Assembly: GCA_963828715.1 (NCBI GenBank)
Contig: CAWHFX010000002.1
Location: 744,001-808,000 of the forward strand
Direction of reading: 5' to 3'
Source: JAQGMV01 sp963828715
GTDB taxonomy: Bacteria > Pseudomonadota > Gammaproteobacteria > Burkholderiales > SG8-41
Length of the DNA: 64,000 nt
Part shown: in pieces, positions 18,177 to 25,644 of the stretch
Layout: every line of letters starts with the position of its first letter
Numbering within the stretch: position 1 is the first letter of the stretch
The notes under the pieces: model-generated
Database searches by the model: none
Told to the model about the DNA's origin: nothing
Seen by the model: only the letters and a program-made list of their open reading frames with translations
Made by a program: the position numbers and the translations under genes

Positions 18177-19640
18177 TGAACTGGGAAACCGTCATCGGCC
18201 TCGAGATTCACGCCCAGCTCAACACGCGCTCCAAGATTTTCTCCGGCGCGTCGACCGCTTTTGGCGCCGCGCCGAACACGCAGGCATCGGCCGTCGACAT
18301 CGCGTTGCCCGGCGTACTGCCGGTACTGAACCGCGCGGCAGTCGAGAAGGCCATGCGCTTCGGTCTCGCGGTCGGCGGTAAGGTCAACCGGCGGTCGATT
18401 TTCGCGCGGAAGAATTATTTCTACCCGGACCTCCCGAAGAATTACCAGATCAGCCAGTACCGAGATTCCGATCGTCGAGGGCGGATCGGTCGAGATCCTC
18501 GTCGGCGATACGTCCAAGGCGGTGCGGCTCACGCGCGCCCATCTGGAGGAGGATGCGGGCAAGTCGCTGCACGAGGACTTTCACGGCGAGACCGGCATCG
18601 ATCTGAACCGCGCCGGCACCCCGCTGCTCGAAATCGTGTCCGAGCCGGACATGCGTTCGAGTGCCGAGGCCGTTGCGTACGCAAAGGCGGTGCACGCGCT
18701 CGTGCGCTGGATCGACATCTGCGACGGCAACATGCAGGAAGGCTCGTTCCGGTGCGATGCCAATATCTCGGTGCGCCCCGCGGGTTCGAGCGCGCTGGGT
18801 ACCCGCTGCGAGATCAAGAACCTGAACTCGTTTCGCTTTCTCGAACGCGCGATCGAGTTCGAAGTGCGGCGCCAGATCGAGGTGAACGAGGACGGAGGCA
18901 GGGTCATTCAGCAGACGCGCCTCTACGATCCGGATCGGGACGAGACGCGGCCCATGCGCAGCAAGGAAGATGCGCACGACTATCGCTACTTCCCGGATCC
19001 CGATCTGCTGCCGCTCGAAGTGTCGCCGGAGTGGCTGGAGGACGTCGGAGCGAGCCTGCCGGAGCTGCCGCGCGCCAAGGTCTATCGCTTCGTCGCGAAA
19101 TATGGGCTGACCGCCTACGATGCGGCGCTGCTGACCGCTAGCCGCGAGCTCGCGGACTACTTCGAAGCGGCGATCGAGGGCGCGAGCGGGGCAGTGCCCA
19201 AGCTTTGCGCGAACTGGATCGGCGGCACGCTGAGCGCTCAATTGAACGAAACGGGCGTGGATATCGGTTCCTCGCGAGTCACTCCGCGACAGCTCCGTCA
19301 GCTCGTCGAGCGCATCGCCGACGGTACGATTTCGAACAAGACCGCCCGCGAGGTGTTCGACGCGATCTGGAACGGTGAAGCGGCCGGCGATCAGGCGCCT
19401 GACGCGATCATCGAGCAGCGTGGGCTCAAACAGATCTCGGACAGCGGCGCGCTGGAAGGCATCGTCGACCAAGTGCTCGCCGCAAATGCACAACAGGTCG
19501 CTGATTACCGCAGTGGCAAGGAAAAAGCGTTCAATTCGCTGGTGGGACAGGTCATGAAAGCCACCAGGGGCAAGGCGAACCCGCAGCAGGTGAATGCGAT
19601 CCTGAAAAGCAGGCTCTCCGGCGAAGCTGGTCGCCAGTAG
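18176..19640 (+). pseudogene. gatB: Asp-tRNA(Asn)/Glu-tRNA(Gln) amidotransferase subunit GatB, interrupted by a +1 frameshift
   Basis: GatB binds the mischarged tRNA and activates and amidates Glu or Asp. The N-terminal part (MNWETVIGLEIHAQL ... RKNYFYPDLPKNYQISQY) runs to base 18460. One extra C at 18461 throws the frame; removing it restores EIPIVEGGSVEILVGDTSKA and then RLTRAHLEEDAGKSLHED through to the stop at 19640, with the YqeY-like tail domain at the end. Both halves are well conserved with no other damage. Given similar single-base insertions elsewhere in the window, a sequencing error is more likely than a true pseudogene. In-frame ATG codons also occur at 18167 and 18173. Confidence 0.9.
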
Positions 19641-19664
19641 CCCCGTTACGGAAGCTGGGGGTTG

Positions 19665-20357
19665 TTACTTAGCGGACGTAGTCGCGGATGACGAGGGCAC
19701 CGACCCGATGGCGCCTGGATTGTTTCGCAGCTCGATATATCGCGCGCGCTCCTCGGCGTAGCGCTTGCGCAGCGCTTCCTTCTCCTGATTTTTCGCCGCG
19801 ATGTTCTTTTCGAAGCGCTGCCGGTCGGCATCCGCTTTGGCAAGATCTTCGCTCATCTTTGGGCCCGCAGACTGCTTGTTCTTTTCCAGAGCGTCCATGC
19901 GCGAGCGGGTGTCGCTGTAGCGCTGCGTCGCGTTCTTGAGTGACACGTTGAACTGCTCGATCTGGGAATCGATCACCTGCAGTTCGCGATCGCGCTTGAG
20001 GTCGATTTCTTTCTCATTACTGTAGGTCTCGAGGAGCGCGGTGTCGTGCCGCTTCTGCTCGATGCTCTTGCGCTCGTCCTCGCCCTTCACACGCGCGGCA
20101 TCCTGCTCCTTCAGACGACGCTTGTTTGTGTCCTCGACCGACTCGGTCGTGCCCCGGGTGACGCCGCGCGAGTCGAGCTCCCGCGTCGCGCTTCCCTGAA
20201 ATTCCGGTGGCACCTTGTCGCCGCAACCGATGGTCTTGCCGGACTTGTCCTGCCAGCACACGATCTTGCCCTGCGCGGCGTCGGCATACGGCAGTGATGA
20301 AAGAAGCGCGATTGCGAGCAAGGCGCTGAACGCCAGCGATGGTCGCGGCTCATGCAT
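19665..20357 (-). CDS. Secreted DUF4124-like protein with long coiled coil
   Basis: A 230-aa exported protein of unknown function. It has a signal peptide (about 1-27, LAFSALLAIALLSSLPYADA), then a short DUF4124-like segment (KIVCWQDKSGKTIGCGDKVP with two cysteines). A highly charged coiled coil spans about 75-215, with Lys/Glu/Arg-rich heptads such as TNKRRLKEQDAARVKGEDER. Ends in a Ser/Thr-rich tail. Proteobacterial DUF4124 proteins are mostly uncharacterised envelope proteins. It overlaps the 3' end of pyrE by eight bases, so the two are probably one transcript. Confidence 0.75.
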   Translation of the reverse strand: MHEPRPSLAFSALLAIALLSSLPYADAAQGKIVCWQDKSGKTIGCGDKVPPEFQGSATRELDSRGVTRGTTESVEDTNKRRLKEQDAARVKGEDERKSIEQKRHDTALLETYSNEKEIDLKRDRELQVIDSQIEQFNVSLKNATQRYSDTRSRMDALEKNKQSAGPKMSEDLAKADADRQRFEKNIAAKNQEKEALRKRYAEERARYIELRNNPGAIGSVPSSSATTSAK

Positions 20358-21003
20358 GTGCGGTCACTCCATAGCGTTCGCGGTAGCGGCGGACGGCGTC
20401 CAGATCGCCGTTCGATTGTGGCTGGCTGGAGAGGAAGCCGACGAGGTCATCGAGCGTCGCGATGCTGATCACGGGCATATTATAAAGTTGCCGTACTTCC
20501 TGCACTGCCGACAACACGCCCGCACCGCGCTCCATCCGGTCGAGCGCGATCGCAACGCCCACGGGCTGCGCGCCCGAGTGTGCAATGAGCTGCACCGACT
20601 CGCGAACCGACGTCCCTGCGGAAATCACGTCGTCCACGATGAGCACGCGGCCCGCGAGCGGCGCGCCGATGACGCTGCCGCCCTCGCCGTGGTCCTTCGC
20701 TTCCTTCCGGTTGAATGCATAAGGCAGGTCGAAGCCGAGCTCAGCAAACGCGATCGCGACGGCGGCAACGAGAGGAATACCCTTGTACGCGGGCCCGAAG
20801 ATCATGTCGAACTGCAGCGCCGATGCGGCGATCGCTTTCGCGTAGAATTGCGCCAGCGCTTTCAGGGCAGCGCCGTGATTGAACAGCCCGGCATTGAAGA
20901 AATAGGGCGACTTGCGACCGGCCTTCGTGGTGAACTCGCCGAAACAGAGTACCTTTTGGTCGACGGCGAAGCGGATGAACTCCTGACGGAAGTCGGTTGG
21001 CAA
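20350..21003 (-). CDS. pyrE: Orotate phosphoribosyltransferase
   Basis: A 217-aa enzyme of pyrimidine synthesis that joins orotate to PRPP to give OMP. FGEFTTKAGRKSPYFFNAG is the N-terminal family motif, and VLIVDDVISAGTSVRES is the PRPP-binding loop; the flexible catalytic loop is seen as RKEAKDHGEGG. The TTG start at 21003 was preferred to an upstream in-frame ATG at 21084 because the protein proper starts at PTDFRQEFI and the extra 27 residues are cysteine/arginine-rich and overlap the divergent xth promoter region. Confidence 0.93.
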   Translation of the reverse strand: MPTDFRQEFIRFAVDQKVLCFGEFTTKAGRKSPYFFNAGLFNHGAALKALAQFYAKAIAASALQFDMIFGPAYKGIPLVAAVAIAFAELGFDLPYAFNRKEAKDHGEGGSVIGAPLAGRVLIVDDVISAGTSVRESVQLIAHSGAQPVGVAIALDRMERGAGVLSAVQEVRQLYNMPVISIATLDDLVGFLSSQPQSNGDLDAVRRYRERYGVTAHA

Positions 21004-21083
21004 ATTCGTTCCGGCGTAGTGTTCGCGTCGAGCGCAAAACGCTTCGCGCTTTGTGCAACAAGCGCCTCGCGCCTCGTGTAGCA

Positions 21084-21863
21084 ATGCTCAGAATTATAAC
21101 GCTGAACGTCAACGGCATCCGGTCGGCCGCCCGCAAGGGATTGATACCGTGGCTCGGCAGCTCGAAAGCCGACGTCGTATGCGTGCAGGAGCTGAAAGCG
21201 CAGGCGGGCGACATCACGCGTGAGGTCACGCAGGTCGGACGCCTGAAGGGCCACTTTCATTGCGCGGAGAAAAAGGGCTACAGCGGCGTCGGCCTCTACA
21301 CGCGTCATCGGCCGCTCAAGGTGATCGAAGGTATCGGTATCCCCGCGATCGATCGCGAAGGGCGTTATCTGCGCGCCGATTTCGAGAAACTGTCGGTGAT
21401 CTCGCTGTATCAGCCATCGGGCTCGAGCGGCGAAGAGCGGCAGCGAATCAAGTTCAGCTTCATGCGTCGCTTCTTCCCGCATCTGAAGCGCCTGCGCGAC
21501 GAGGGACGTGAGATCGTGCTGTGCGGCGACTGGAACATCGCTCACAAGGAAATCGATCTCAAGAACTGGCGCTCGAACCAGAAGAACTCCGGCTTTCTGC
21601 CGCGCGAGCGCGTCTGGCTCACGAAGGTGTTCGACGAGCTCGGCTGGGTGGATGTCTTCCGCCACGTCGATTGCCGCCCCGATCAGTACACGTGGTGGTC
21701 CAACCGCGGGCAGGCGTGGGCCAAGAACGTCGGCTGGCGCATCGATTATCAGATCGCGACGCCCGGCATCGCAGCGACGGCGAGACGCTGCGCCATTTAC
21801 AAGGAGGAGCGCTTCTCCGATCACGCGCCGCTGACGATCGACTATGACTACACGCTGGAGTAA
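21084..21863 (+). CDS. xth: Exodeoxyribonuclease III (AP endonuclease family)
   Basis: A 259-aa DNA-repair nuclease for abasic sites and 3' blocks. EEP-fold motifs are complete: LNVNGIRSAARKG, QELKAQAG, GYSGVGLYTR, the metal and catalytic GDWNIAHKEIDLKNW, and SDHAPLTIDYD at the C-terminus. The start at 21084 was chosen because MLRIITLNVNG is the canonical N-terminus. It is divergent from pyrE and followed by dispersed repeats. Confidence 0.95.
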   Translation: MLRIITLNVNGIRSAARKGLIPWLGSSKADVVCVQELKAQAGDITREVTQVGRLKGHFHCAEKKGYSGVGLYTRHRPLKVIEGIGIPAIDREGRYLRADFEKLSVISLYQPSGSSGEERQRIKFSFMRRFFPHLKRLRDEGREIVLCGDWNIAHKEIDLKNWRSNQKNSGFLPRERVWLTKVFDELGWVDVFRHVDCRPDQYTWWSNRGQAWAKNVGWRIDYQIATPGIAATARRCAIYKEERFSDHAPLTIDYDYTLE

Positions 21864-21867
21864 GGGG

Positions 21868-22019
21868 CGGCGCTTGCCTTCGGCTCGGGCCTCGCCGCAG
21901 TCGCGGCGCTCGCGTTCCGCTCGGGCCTGGCCGCTAACGAACAGAGAGAAACCTTGCACGGTTTCCCTCCGTAACCTCCCTTCCCCCCGATAATGGTTTC
22001 CCTCCGTAACCTCCTTTCC
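21868..22019 (-). repeat. Dispersed repeat family 1, compound copy
   Basis: Inverted relative to the copy at 2811-2891. It holds two tandem units of about 30 bases (21868-21900 and 21906-21933; shared GGCGCT, GCTCGGGCCT and GCCGC), then two copies of a 25-base unit at 21960-21984 and 21995-22019. The second 25-base unit matches 2811-2835 exactly in reverse complement. It fills the gap between xth and the MFS gene; the ATG at 21993 lies inside it. Confidence 0.75.
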
Positions 22020-22040
22020 TGTTGCCGCCCATCGGAGGCA

Positions 22041-23360
22041 GTGCTCCGACGCGCGACCAGCGCTGTCCGGCCGTACCTCGAGGCCGCGCCGCTCGCGGCG
22101 CTATTCCTCGGTATTTCATCCGGGTTCTCGTTCGCGATGATCGGCGCGACGTTGACCACACGCCTCGCGCAGCATGGAATCACCAAGAGCGCCGTGACGG
22201 CTTTCGCCCTGACGTTTCTTGCCTACAACCTGAAGTTCCTCTGGGCACCGCTCGTTGACAATCTTCGGCTGCCCTTGATCGGGCGCTACGGCCAGCGGCG
22301 GAGCTGGCTTTGGCTGACGGGCGTTCTGGTCATGGCGGCCGTCGCCGCTCTTGGCGCGGCCGATCCCCAGGACGATCTCTATCTGGTCGCTGGAGCAGCC
22401 ATCGCAGTCGGTATCGCGGGCGCGACATTCGACATCATCATCGACGCATACCGCATCGAACTGCTGGAGCCTCGCCAGCTCGGCGTCGGCTCGGGCATGT
22501 CGCAGTACGGATGGCGGATCGGAGCCTCCGCTGCGGGTGCGCTCGCCCTTGTCATGGCGGCGCGCTTCGGATGGCCCACGGCGTACGTCGCCTGCGCGGT
22601 ATTCGCGTTGCCGGCAATGGCTGTCGGAATGGTGATGGGAGAGCCGGCCCGTCACCGCGAACCGGCTCAGACGCGCGGCCTGCTGGAGGCCATCGTGGCG
22701 TATTTCAGCCCGATCATGGAATTCGTCAAACGCGAGGGCGCCGTCATCGTGCTCGCCTTCGTGCTGATCCACAAGATAGGCGATACCCTCGCGAATCTGA
22801 GTCTTCGGCTGCTCTTTCAGGATCTGGGATTCAGCAACGACGAGGTGGCTTTCTACGACGTGGGGGTGGGCTTCGTCGCACTGCTCGCCGGCGTCTTCGT
22901 GGGCGGCATTCTCTACGAGCGTCTTGGCATGAAGCGCTCCGTGCTGGTGAGCCTCGTTCTGATGGCCGTGTCGAACGTGAGCTTCGCGGCGCTCGCCGCC
23001 GTGGGACATACGAATGTCGGCATGGCGGCGGCAGTCGCTTTCGAGAATTTCGCGAGCGGGATCGGCGGGGTGACGGTCGTCGCCTACCTCTCGGCCCTTT
23101 GTAACCTGCGCTTTACCGCGAGCCAGTATGCGTTGCTCTCCGCGCTCGCGAGCATCGCAGGCCGCGTGTTCACCGGAACCAGTGCAGGTGCACTGATCGA
23201 GGCCGTGGGGTATGTCAACTTCTATCTTCTCACGACCCTGATCGCATTGCCGGGCGTGGTGGTCTTCTGGCTGATGATGCGCACCGGTCTGGCCGATGTC
23301 GCTCTCGGTGCGGCGGGCCGGGAGCCTTCCTCCGCATCGACCCCGGCGGCGCGCCGCTGA
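22041..23360 (+). CDS. AmpG-like major facilitator superfamily permease
   Basis: A polytopic protein of about 440 aa with roughly twelve membrane segments. It resembles AmpG muropeptide permeases: LFLGISSGFSFAMIGATLTT, then FLAYNLKFLWAPLVDNLRLP and IGRYGQRRSWLWLTGVLV. AmpG imports anhydro-muropeptides for cell-wall recycling, but close relatives carry other substrates. The start is uncertain: ATG 21993 lies within a dispersed repeat and would encode repeat-derived residues (VSLRNLLS), so the in-frame GTG 22041, just before the conserved VRPYLEAAPLAALFLG, is preferred although its GGAGG is unusually close. Confidence 0.82.
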   Translation: MLRRATSAVRPYLEAAPLAALFLGISSGFSFAMIGATLTTRLAQHGITKSAVTAFALTFLAYNLKFLWAPLVDNLRLPLIGRYGQRRSWLWLTGVLVMAAVAALGAADPQDDLYLVAGAAIAVGIAGATFDIIIDAYRIELLEPRQLGVGSGMSQYGWRIGASAAGALALVMAARFGWPTAYVACAVFALPAMAVGMVMGEPARHREPAQTRGLLEAIVAYFSPIMEFVKREGAVIVLAFVLIHKIGDTLANLSLRLLFQDLGFSNDEVAFYDVGVGFVALLAGVFVGGILYERLGMKRSVLVSLVLMAVSNVSFAALAAVGHTNVGMAAAVAFENFASGIGGVTVVAYLSALCNLRFTASQYALLSALASIAGRVFTGTSAGALIEAVGYVNFYLLTTLIALPGVVVFWLMMRTGLADVALGAAGREPSSASTPAARR

Positions 23361-23427
23361 ACGACGGTGTGAAGTGATGCGGCAGCGTAGTGGTGCTCGC
23401 CAGACCGCTCGGGCGCGCAGCTAACGG

Positions 23428-24060
23428 CTACGCAGCTTTCCAGTGGCTGCCCGTTCCAAAGCGATATACCGCCAGTGCACCCAGCAGATTCGGTGCAGTG
23501 TTCACCTCCCGACCCTGTGTCAACAGCTTGCGCTCGAGTATCCGAACGCCGCGCGCGTGACAGAACACTTCGAAGTCGTCCACGGTGCAGAGCCGGACAT
23601 TCGGCGTATCGAACCACTGATAAGGCAGGTTATCCGAGACCGGCATACGGCCTCTCAACACCTCGAGACGGTTCTTCCAGTAACCGAAGTTCGGAAACGT
23701 GACGATGCCTTCGCGACCCACGCGCAACATCTCGCGGATGACGATCTCGCTGTTCCTCATCGCCTGCAGCGTCTGCGACAGCACCACATAATCGAACGAG
23801 TCGTTCTCGAAGTCCGACAATCCGCGCTCGAGGTCGCTCTGGATGACATTGACGCCGTTCTTCACGCAGCCCAGCACTCCTGCGTCGGCGATCTCGACGC
23901 CGTAACCGGTGACGTGGCGCGTGTCCTTGAGATAGCGCAGCAGCGTGCCGTCGCCGCAGCCCAGGTCGAGCACGCTCGAGCTCACCCTGATCCAGCCGGC
24001 GATCGCCGCGAAGTCGGGGCGTTGCGCCGCGGTGCCGTTGCGTTTCGTCATGACGCGCAT
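23428..24060 (-). CDS. metW: Methionine biosynthesis protein MetW
   Basis: A 210-aa SAM-dependent methyltransferase-fold protein that partners with MetX in homoserine acylation in many proteobacteria. Motif I is VLDLGCGDGTLL; family sequences SDLERGLSDFENDSFDYVVL and TFPNFGYWKNRLEVLRGRMP are present, as is the C-terminal GVRILERKLL. It starts inside the last codons of metX (13-base overlap), the standard metX-metW arrangement, and so should share the riboswitch control upstream of metX. A downstream ATG at 24051 is an alternative start. Confidence 0.94.
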   Translation of the reverse strand: MRVMTKRNGTAAQRPDFAAIAGWIRVSSSVLDLGCGDGTLLRYLKDTRHVTGYGVEIADAGVLGCVKNGVNVIQSDLERGLSDFENDSFDYVVLSQTLQAMRNSEIVIREMLRVGREGIVTFPNFGYWKNRLEVLRGRMPVSDNLPYQWFDTPNVRLCTVDDFEVFCHARGVRILERKLLTQGREVNTAPNLLGALAVYRFGTGSHWKAA

Positions 24061-25214
24061 TCGAGCGCGATGCGTTCGAAGTAGGACCGGAGCAGCGAGT
24101 GGTAGCGCGTGTCGTCGAGCAGGAATGCGTCGTGACCGTGCGGCGCATCGATCTCGGCGTACGTTACGTCGCAGCGATTATCGAGCAGGGCCTTGACGAT
24201 CTCACGCGAGCGCTCCGGCGCAAATCGCCAGTCAGTGGTGAACGAGATCACCAGGAACGCGGCGCGGGCAACATTGAGCGCGCGGGTGAGGCTTCCACCG
24301 TGCTCGAAAGCCGGGTCGAAATAGTCGAGCGCCTTCGTGATGCGCAGATAGGTATTGGCGTCGAAGTATTCGGAGAATTTGTCGGCCTGGTAGCGCAGGT
24401 ATGACTCGATCTGAAACTCCGTGTCGAAACCGTAACCGAGCTTTCCGTTCTTGAGCTGGCGCCCGAACTTGGCGGCCATCTCGTCGTCGGAGAGATAGGT
24501 GATGTGCCCGACCATCCGCGCGACGCGCAATCCGCGTTGAGGTTTGCCGGCGTGCTCGTAGTAGTCGCCGCCGTGGAAATCGGGATCGGTGATGATCGCC
24601 TGTCGCGCGACTTCATTGAACGCGATGTTCTGCGCTGACAGGTTCGGTGCGCACGCGATCACGACAGCGTGACGCAGCTTCTCCGGATAGCTGATCGTCC
24701 ACTGCAGCGACTGCATCGCACCGAGGCTGCCGCCCATCACGGCGGCGAAGCGCTCGATGCCGAGGCGCTCGGCAAGGCGTGCCTGCGCGGATACCCAGTC
24801 TTCGACTGTCACGACCGGGAAGCGGCTGCCCCACGGTTTTCCGGTGCTCGCGTCGATACTGCACGGACCAGTGGAACCATGGCAGCCTCCGATGTTGTTG
24901 ACGCCGATCACGAAGAAGCGATTGGTGTCCACCGGTTTGCCGGGCCCGATCATGTTGTCCCACCACCCGACGTTCTTCGGGTCTTCGGCATATGAGCCCG
25001 CGACGTGATGCGATGCGTTCAGCGCATGACAGATGAGCACCGCGTTCGAACGATCGCCATTCAGCCTGCCGTAAGTTTCGTACGCGAGCTGATACTCGTT
25101 CAATACCGCGCCGGAGCTCAGGCGCAAGGGCTCCGTGAAACGCGCGATGTTCGGCGTCACGATGCCGACGGAGCCGGAATCGGATGCTTGCCGAGGGGGT
25201 GTAGCCGTGTCCAT
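24048..25214 (-). CDS. metX: Homoserine O-acyltransferase MetX (acetyl- or succinyl-)
   Basis: A 388-aa alpha/beta hydrolase-fold enzyme for the first committed step of methionine synthesis. The nucleophile serine lies in VMGGSLGAMQ, and the Asp/His of the triad lie near DAPHGHDAFLLDD. Other motifs are ICHALNASHHVAG and NNIGGCHGSTGPCSID. Betaproteobacterial members often use succinyl-CoA; which donor applies here cannot be read from motifs alone. ATG 25214 comes directly after the U-tract of an intrinsic terminator. An in-frame TTG at 25241 lies inside the hairpin. Confidence 0.93.
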   Translation of the reverse strand: MDTATPPRQASDSGSVGIVTPNIARFTEPLRLSSGAVLNEYQLAYETYGRLNGDRSNAVLICHALNASHHVAGSYAEDPKNVGWWDNMIGPGKPVDTNRFFVIGVNNIGGCHGSTGPCSIDASTGKPWGSRFPVVTVEDWVSAQARLAERLGIERFAAVMGGSLGAMQSLQWTISYPEKLRHAVVIACAPNLSAQNIAFNEVARQAIITDPDFHGGDYYEHAGKPQRGLRVARMVGHITYLSDDEMAAKFGRQLKNGKLGYGFDTEFQIESYLRYQADKFSEYFDANTYLRITKALDYFDPAFEHGGSLTRALNVARAAFLVISFTTDWRFAPERSREIVKALLDNRCDVTYAEIDAPHGHDAFLLDDTRYHSLLRSYFERIALECAS

Positions 25215-25255
25215 AAACAAAAACCCGGTGGGCCTTAACAAGCTCGCACCGGGTT
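25215..25255 (-). terminator. Intrinsic terminator in the metX leader
   Basis: On the transcribed strand AACCCGGTG pairs with CACCGGGTT (nine perfect base pairs, 16-base loop), followed at once by TTTTTGTTT and then the metX ATG. Together with the riboswitch upstream this suggests control by premature termination. Confidence 0.8.
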
Positions 25256-25261
25256 CAGAGA

Positions 25262-25326
25262 CGCCTCCTTATCTCTTTAGCCGTATTTATAAAGCGCCCG
25301 CAAGCTGATCATCAAATCGGCGCGGG
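25262..25326 (-). promoter_or_regulatory. SAM-II riboswitch controlling metX-metW
   Basis: The transcribed strand carries the conserved SAM-II elements in order and spacing. They are: a P1 5' arm GCGCC, then GATTTG, a variable loop, GCTTGCGG, the P1 3' arm GGCGC, an A/U-rich junction TTTATAAATA, and the 3' pseudoknot strand GGCTAAAG. SAM-II aptamers are known upstream of metX and metA in proteobacteria and repress on SAM binding. An AAGGAGG Shine-Dalgarno-like sequence follows directly (25262-25270) inside a possible AGAGA/TCTCT hairpin loop. The match was made by eye against the known consensus. Confidence 0.82.
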
Positions 25327-25330
25327 GACA

Positions 25331-25359
25331 AATTAACCCGGCAGCGCCAGCTATGTCAA
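25331..25359 (-). promoter_or_regulatory. Candidate sigma-70 promoter of metX leader
   Basis: A perfect -35 TTGACA (25354-25359) and a weak -10 TTAATT (25331-25336) are separated by 17 bases on the minus strand. Transcription would begin around the 5' edge of the SAM-II aptamer, as expected for a short riboswitch leader. Confidence 0.6.
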
Positions 25360-25505
25360 TAACTGCCGTCGGCACACGCGCGTCATCAGGAGGCGCGGCG
25401 TTTGATCCGCAGCTGCAAGAGACTTGCAGATCGGTAGCGACAAGGTCAAGCCTCCGGCGGCCGCCGCCCTGAGCCTCGTACATTCGGACGTGAGTGCTCA
25501 TCGGC

Positions 25506-25557
25506 GTTCGAACATTACGTTCGCGGGGACCCCTCGTCTTCGACGCCCCCACTCACC
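25506..25557 (+). repeat. Copy of dispersed repeat family 2
   Basis: Non-coding. Matches 705-752 without gaps over 48 bases from GAACATT to CTCACC. It opens with GTTCGAACATTACGTTCGCG, which is also the opening of the second copy 88 bases downstream (GTTCGAATGTCACGTTCGCG). Confidence 0.5.
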
Positions 25558-25593
25558 ATGACGGTGGCGGTGCTAACCGGCTAGCTAACTCGC

Positions 25594-25644
25594 GTTCGAA
25601 TGTCACGTTCGCGTCGACAGCGTCTGCGAGGCGCGCCGCTCTCA
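25594..25644 (+). repeat. Copy of dispersed repeat family 2, reaching the ptsI stop codon
   Basis: Closely matches the reverse complement of 54771-54817: both share GAATGTCACGTTCGCG, CGACAGC and AGGCGCGCCGCTC in the same order. It ends at the ptsI stop codon. The 25360-25593 stretch has otherwise no recognisable gene. Confidence 0.55.

Noticed and set aside
18035..19141. A 368-residue frame covering the start of gatB and continuing in another frame
   Set aside because: After 18461 it becomes arginine-rich nonsense because of the insertion; the conserved protein continues in the neighbouring frame.
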